Assembly: GCA_937980285.1 (NCBI GenBank)
Contig: CALJQI010000156.1
Coordinates: 1-11,259 of the forward strand
Reading direction: 5' to 3'
DNA length: 11,259 nucleotides
Origin: an uncultured Gammaproteobacteria bacterium
GTDB lineage: Bacteria; Pseudomonadota; Gammaproteobacteria; GCA-001735895
In this document: piece after piece, positions 7,396 to 11,259 of the stretch
Position numbering within the stretch: the first letter of the stretch is position 1
Layout of the letters: each line of letters begins with the position of its first letter
The notes under the pieces: model-generated
Told to the model about the DNA's origin: nothing
What the model saw: the letters and a program-made list of their open reading frames with translations, nothing else
Database searches by the model: none
Translations under genes and position numbers: made by a program

Positions 7396-8562
7396 TTATC
7401 TCTCCTGCGGCAACAGCGGCGGCGCGTCGACCGAGACGAAAGTTTCCGGAAAAAAACCGTTGAAGCGGGTCGCGGCCGAATTGCTATAGGCACCGGTCTG
7501 CCCGATTTCGATCCAGTCTCCCTCGTCGGCATCGACCGGCAGGTAGAAAGGCGCCGGCAGTATATCGAGGTTGTCGCAGGTAGGGCCGAGGATGGTGAAG
7601 TCCTGGCATTCTTCGACGATACTGCGACCAGGATTGATCAGGCGCGCCGGTAGTTTCATTTTGCCCATCAGGGTTTCCGACAGGCTTTGATAAACCCCGT
7701 CGTTGATATAAAGCTTGTCGTCCTTGCGCAGCTGAATCTGCGTCAACAGCGTGCATCCGCTGGCCACCAGCCCGCGGCCCGGCTCGCACATCAACACGCA
7801 ATCTCGGCGCAGGCGCGACTGGTCGAAGGCCTGCTCTATGGCATCGAAATAAGCGCTCAGTGCGGGCGGCCGATCGTCTTCGTACAGCGCCGGGAATCCA
7901 CCGCCGACATCGAGGTAATGTACCGGCACCGCGGCCGCCTCGATGACGTCGAGCGCCGTATTGATGCCATCGACAAAGGCCTGCGGGGTACGGCATTGCG
8001 AACCGACGTGGAAAGCGACGCCGGTCTGGAAATGCGCGTCGTGCACCTTTCTCAACAACCCGGGCGCATCCTCGGCGGCGATACCGAACTTGTCGGACAG
8101 TTGATACTGGGCGTCATGCACCGGGGTTACGATCCGTACCAAAACCACCTTACCGTCGCCGCCCCCGGTTACGTCGATGAGCTTGTCGAGCTCTTTTTCG
8201 TGGTCGATGACGTAATGGTCGACGCCGTAAACCTTGTGCGCGGTCATGATCGCCGCGCGCGGTTTCACCGGGTGCATGAAATAACAGTCGGCCTGCGGCA
8301 AATGCTCGCGCACGAGCGCGATTTCCGCCAGCGACGCGGTATCGAAATGGCGGATACCGGCGTCGTAGAGCGCCTGCAACACGGTCAGGTGCGGATTGCA
8401 TTTAACCGCGTACATGACGCGTCCGGGAAAGGTATCGAGGAAATAACTCGCCTGGCGCCTGAGTTCGGCCGGGCGCAGGCAATAAACCGGGTAACCGGGT
8501 TTCAATTCTTCGATGACGTCTTCGACGGTGGCGAAGTTCGGGATCTGGAATTTGGCGGACAT
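7396..8562 (-). CDS. Ornithine (or lysine/ornithine) decarboxylase, PLP fold type III
   Basis: Removes CO2 from ornithine to give putrescine, the entry to polyamine synthesis; related enzymes also accept lysine. At 388 residues it matches the alanine racemase-like ODC family rather than the large fold-type I SpeC of E. coli. Visible family residues are the PLP-binding lysine in YAVKCNP (Lys54), HVGS (His185), the glycine loop DVGGGFP (220-222), EPGR (260-263), and the active-site cysteine in GPTCDNLD (Cys329-Asp330). The C-terminal GAY (Tyr359) that contacts PLP is also present. All key residues appear intact. The AVKCN context argues against carboxynorspermidine decarboxylase, and the absence of an appended domain argues against arginine decarboxylase. 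I chose the ATG at 8560-8562; an in-frame TTG at 8610 would add 16 unconserved-looking residues. Its ribosome-binding site is weak. It lies 61 bp after the RpfE-like gene and 44 bp before the kinase, on the same strand. Confidence 0.92.
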   Translation of the reverse strand: MSAKFQIPNFATVEDVIEELKPGYPVYCLRPAELRRQASYFLDTFPGRVMYAVKCNPHLTVLQALYDAGIRHFDTASLAEIALVREHLPQADCYFMHPVKPRAAIMTAHKVYGVDHYVIDHEKELDKLIDVTGGGDGKVVLVRIVTPVHDAQYQLSDKFGIAAEDAPGLLRKVHDAHFQTGVAFHVGSQCRTPQAFVDGINTALDVIEAAAVPVHYLDVGGGFPALYEDDRPPALSAYFDAIEQAFDQSRLRRDCVLMCEPGRGLVASGCTLLTQIQLRKDDKLYINDGVYQSLSETLMGKMKLPARLINPGRSIVEECQDFTILGPTCDNLDILPAPFYLPVDADEGDWIEIGQTGAYSNSAATRFNGFFPETFVSVDAPPLLPQER

Positions 8563-8623
8563 TGGGCTGACTCGTGTAGTTTTGATTATTCTCGCACAGT
8601 ATCGAGACAAAGAATATCTCGGC

Positions 8624-9655
8624 TCAGCCGTTGTCGATTACGCCGGGCCAGCCCGCCAGGCTACGCGGACGGCGCCAGAATTTCAGTGACGCGAAGGGCG
8701 TCAGCTGCAGGTCCATGTCGTGACCGGCCCTTAGCCGCAATACTCTTCGCTCGCAATCGGCTGTCTTCAACAACGGTTGCAGCAGCCTGCTTTCGATGTC
8801 GAGCAGGATATTGCCGAAATCGGTCGCAGTCCCGCATTTAAGCAGTTCGAGCAGACGCAGATCGACTACCGCGACGGTGGCCGCTTCGAGCGGCCGCGAT
8901 AGTTGTGCCAGCGGGGCGGTGTTAAGACCGATGCTGGTCGCGAAGCGGCTCAGCACCGGGTCATCGCAGTACCAGGCAATACGGTTATCGACCTCGTCCG
9001 GCACGCGCCCGCCGCCCCAGAACCACAGGCTGTTGACCGCCAGTCGCCCGCGCCGCTCGCGCTCGCGGTTGAGATCATGCGCATGTAAAAACATTTGCAT
9101 CTCGTTGAGCAGCCTGTACCAGTGCAGATGCTGGCGCGATTGCTCGGTATAGGGATTGGCCGGTTTGCCCAGCACCGACAGGATATGCGGGTAATGCGCG
9201 GGCGCCTCAAAGGCCTTCAGATCCATCAGAAACAGTCCGTCACCGATCACAGTCACATCAAAATCTACTTTAAATATATCTTCTAAACCTTTGATTAATA
9301 TATCTATGTCGTGCAAATCAGTCTGATCATGCGAAATCGGCAAGACGATGGCATTTTGCAGGTCCGGACGCAGATGTACCGCGCGAAACAGCAGTTGCCG
9401 ATTCGATTGCCGTCGTTCCGGCGCCGCGTAGGCCTGTGCCAGCGGCAGGCTGGAAGTCGACTCTGTGGCGCTCGAATCCAGCGCCAGTGTTTGTCGCAAC
9501 ATGGCATCGATAGTGAAGGCTGAACTGGCGCGGGTGTTCGCCAGCCGCAAAATCCTGTTCAATGCCGGCAGCTGGTCGCTTAGCAGCCCCGGTGGAAGCT
9601 CGGACAACGGCAAGTCGAATAGCGCGGGCAGAACCAGCTCAATGTTGCCGGGCAT
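8624..9655 (-). CDS. RpfE-family protein (uncharacterised, phosphoglycerate-mutase-related annotation in databases)
   Basis: A 343-residue protein assigned to the RpfE family mainly from the hallmark block at about 180-220: YRLLNEMQMFLHAHDLN, then VNSLWFWGGGRVPD. The Xanthomonas RpfE protein, as I recall it, carries a very similar NSLWFWG block and has similar length. The biochemical role of the family is unclear. Although some entries are labelled phosphoglycerate mutase-like, I see no metal-binding catalytic set to support enzyme activity. The N-terminal half has a VHLRPDLQNAIVLP segment (about 93-106), typical of the family. No signal peptide or membrane helix is visible. The start is the ATG at 9653-9655, with an AGGCGG ribosome-binding site that overlaps the end of pepN; only 8 bp separate the two genes, so they are almost certainly co-transcribed. 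Codons for residues 117-132 are strikingly AT-rich compared with the rest. Confidence 0.8.
   Translation of the reverse strand: MPGNIELVLPALFDLPLSELPPGLLSDQLPALNRILRLANTRASSAFTIDAMLRQTLALDSSATESTSSLPLAQAYAAPERRQSNRQLLFRAVHLRPDLQNAIVLPISHDQTDLHDIDILIKGLEDIFKVDFDVTVIGDGLFLMDLKAFEAPAHYPHILSVLGKPANPYTEQSRQHLHWYRLLNEMQMFLHAHDLNRERERRGRLAVNSLWFWGGGRVPDEVDNRIAWYCDDPVLSRFATSIGLNTAPLAQLSRPLEAATVAVVDLRLLELLKCGTATDFGNILLDIESRLLQPLLKTADCERRVLRLRAGHDMDLQLTPFASLKFWRRPRSLAGWPGVIDNG
9261..9308 (-). other. AT-rich codon patch inside the RpfE-like gene
   Basis: These 48 bases contain 9 G or C (about 19%), within a gene that is otherwise clearly GC-rich. They encode residues 117-132 (DIDILIKGLEDIFKVD) with codons rare elsewhere in this window, such as ATA, TTA, GTA and AAA. 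The reading frame is intact and the protein segment fits between conserved blocks, so it is coding DNA and not an insertion that breaks the gene. Confidence 0.75.
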
Positions 9656-9663
9656 TTCGCCGC

Positions 9664-11259
9664 CTAATCCTGGAGGCTGGTGGTCAACAACTCGTTGAGG
9701 TCATTCGACAGATCGCCGCTGGCCAGCATTTTTTCGACCTCGGCCTTCATCTGCCGCCCCAGTTCCGGCACCAGCTTGCGCCAGTGCACGAATGGGTTGG
9801 CCAGCCGTGCGGCCACCTGCGGATTGATCGCATCCAGCGCCAGAATCCTGTCCGCAGCGAAGGCGTAACCGGCGCCGTCAGGCTGGTGAAAGGCGCGCGA
9901 ATTGGCCATCAGGGCGCCCAGTAACGAACGCGCCCGATTGGGATTATGCAGCGTATAGGCCGGGTGCTCGAACAGTAAGCGGATATCGTCGAGCGCGTTT
10001 TCGGCAATGCTGGAACCCAGCGCGCTGAACCACTTGTCGACCACCAGCGCTGTATCCTGCCACTGCTGGTAAAAGCGCGTGACTATTTCATCGCGTAATT
10101 CGTTGCGATGGTGCACGATGGCCTGCAGGCAGGTTATCTGGTCGGTCATGTTATCGGCCTGGTCGAATTGTTCGCGACAAAGCGCCAGGTAGTCGGGTTT
10201 TTCCAGCTGCAACAGGTAGGACAGGCAAATGTTTTTCAGCCGCCGGCGCGCGATCGCGTCCGCCTGCGGCCGGTACTCGCCCTGCTGCAGGTTGTCACGG
10301 TAGTGCTGGAGCAGTAATGCCTCGGCCCGATCCGCGATTGCCCGCTTGAGCGTTTCACGCACCTCGCGCACGGCGTGCACATCCGCATGTTCCAGCATTT
10401 CGGCGAGATACTTTTCTCCCGGCAGCACCAGCATTTCGGCCACCAGCGCGTGATCCGGTCGCGGATTGGACAGCAGATCGAGGAACGCGCTGATCAATGG
10501 CTGCTGCAGCGAATCCCAATCCTCGGCGCGCGCCGCCAGCATCGCCAGCATGACGCGACTGGCCAGTTGCTGGCTCGCCTCCCAGCGATTGAAAGCGTCG
10601 CTATCGCAAACCATGAGTCGGGCCAGTTCGTCGCTGCCGAGGTCGCTAGTCACGATCACCGGCGCGGAAAATCCGCGAAATGCGGAAAACATTACCCCTG
10701 GCGGCATTTGCGGAAACCGCAGCAAGGCCTCGTGGGCATCGATATCGACCACCTGCTCCAGGCTGCCCGCGCTGTCCATGGCAAGCGCCTTGCCGTCAGC
10801 ATCGAACAGGGCCAGCCGCATCGGCATGTGGAAGGGCCGGTTGAGTTCGCCGCGGGTAGTACCCGCCTGCTGCGTGATCTTCAGGGTGAGCAACTCGCTC
10901 GCGGCATCGTATTCACTTTTTATATCGATCTGCGGGGTGCCGGACTGCTGGTACCAGAGCTGGAAACGATCCAGGTCGATGCCCGAGGCGTCCTGCATCG
11001 CCATGCGGAAATCGTCGGTGGTTACCGCCTGCCCGTCGTGACGCTCGAAATACAGATCCATGCCCTTGCGAAAGTTCTCCGCCCCCAACAGGCAATGCAT
11101 CATGCGCACTACCTCGGCGCCCTTGTTGTAAACCGTCGCGGTGTAAAAATTATTGATCTCCTGGTAGGACGCGGGACGCACCGGGTGCGCCATCGGGCCC
11201 GCGTCTTCGCTGAACTGGTGATTACGCAGAACGCGGACATCGGCGATACGTTGAATCGC
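9664..11259 (-). CDS. pepN: Aminopeptidase N, M1 family (5' end outside window)
   Basis: A zinc metallopeptidase that removes N-terminal residues from peptides in the cytoplasm during late protein turnover. The visible 531 residues match the C-terminal part of E. coli PepN (870 residues). The frame is open to the window edge, where it reads AIQRIADVRVLRNHQFSEDAGPMAHP, so the internal ATG at 11193 is not the start. Present are the end of the catalytic domain, with the tyrosine in NNFYTATVYNKGAEV that corresponds to the transition-state tyrosine of E. coli PepN, then FERHDGQAVTTDDF and WYQQSGTPQI. The beta-sandwich domain follows, then the helical C-terminal domain with VVDKWFSALGSS and NPNRARSLLGALMANS. 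The HExxH zinc motif lies upstream of the window. The stop at 9664-9666 is 8 bp before the RpfE-like gene, which suggests an operon. No frameshift or missing block was noticed. Confidence 0.96.
   Translation of the reverse strand, partial: AIQRIADVRVLRNHQFSEDAGPMAHPVRPASYQEINNFYTATVYNKGAEVVRMMHCLLGAENFRKGMDLYFERHDGQAVTTDDFRMAMQDASGIDLDRFQLWYQQSGTPQIDIKSEYDAASELLTLKITQQAGTTRGELNRPFHMPMRLALFDADGKALAMDSAGSLEQVVDIDAHEALLRFPQMPPGVMFSAFRGFSAPVIVTSDLGSDELARLMVCDSDAFNRWEASQQLASRVMLAMLAARAEDWDSLQQPLISAFLDLLSNPRPDHALVAEMLVLPGEKYLAEMLEHADVHAVREVRETLKRAIADRAEALLLQHYRDNLQQGEYRPQADAIARRRLKNICLSYLLQLEKPDYLALCREQFDQADNMTDQITCLQAIVHHRNELRDEIVTRFYQQWQDTALVVDKWFSALGSSIAENALDDIRLLFEHPAYTLHNPNRARSLLGALMANSRAFHQPDGAGYAFAADRILALDAINPQVAARLANPFVHWRKLVPELGRQMKAEVEKMLASGDLSNDLNELLTTSLQD

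Noticed and set aside
8563..8623. Promoter for the decarboxylase in the 61 bp gap (TTGTCT ... AATAAT on the minus strand)
   Set aside because: Spacing between the two boxes is only 14 bp, too short for a normal sigma-70 promoter.
8616..8630. Short CGGC-TCA-GCCG palindrome at the stop codon of the RpfE-like gene as a terminator
   Set aside because: Four base pairs, overlaps the stop codon, and has no following T run.
7687..8841. Long plus-strand open frame (about 384 codons) opposite the decarboxylase and the end of the RpfE-like gene
   Set aside because: It lies antisense to a gene with all family catalytic residues, crosses a gene boundary, and has no recognisable domain. Long antisense frames are expected opposite GC-rich codon-biased genes.

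Overview
The window looks like chromosomal DNA from a gammaproteobacterium. LysS, RF2 and aminopeptidase N all read like gammaproteobacterial versions, prfB and lysS are neighbours as in E. coli, and an RpfE-family protein (known from Xanthomonas) is present. Base composition is moderately GC-rich. I cannot name the genus. There are no transposases, integrases, tRNAs, rRNAs, CRISPR arrays or phage genes, and coding density is very high, so this is core chromosome rather than a mobile island.

Layout from left to right: lysS (minus, 3' end outside the window); prfB (minus), which needs a programmed +1 frameshift; a short divergent intergenic region; a coiled-coil protein of unknown function (the only plus-strand gene); a 1321-residue membrane-anchored sensor histidine kinase with about eight PAS domains, five forming a tandem array (minus, convergent with the coiled-coil gene); a fold-type III ornithine decarboxylase-like enzyme (minus); an RpfE-family protein (minus); and pepN, aminopeptidase N (minus, 5' end outside the window).

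Two likely transcription units run leftward. One is pepN - rpfE-like - decarboxylase - kinase, with gaps of 8, 61 and 44 bp. The other is prfB - lysS, with a 55 bp gap. The first combines peptide and amino-acid turnover, polyamine synthesis and a signalling kinase without a receiver domain or adjacent response regulator. The second is translation: peptide-chain release and lysyl-tRNA charging.

The points most worth following up are the expanded PAS array in an orphan kinase, the unrecognised coiled-coil gene between two conserved loci, the partial resemblance of the gene set to the Xanthomonas rpf neighbourhood, and a very AT-rich 48 bp patch inside the RpfE-like gene. The RF2 frameshift is clear but is a known mechanism. 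I found no convincing new defence or mobile system.
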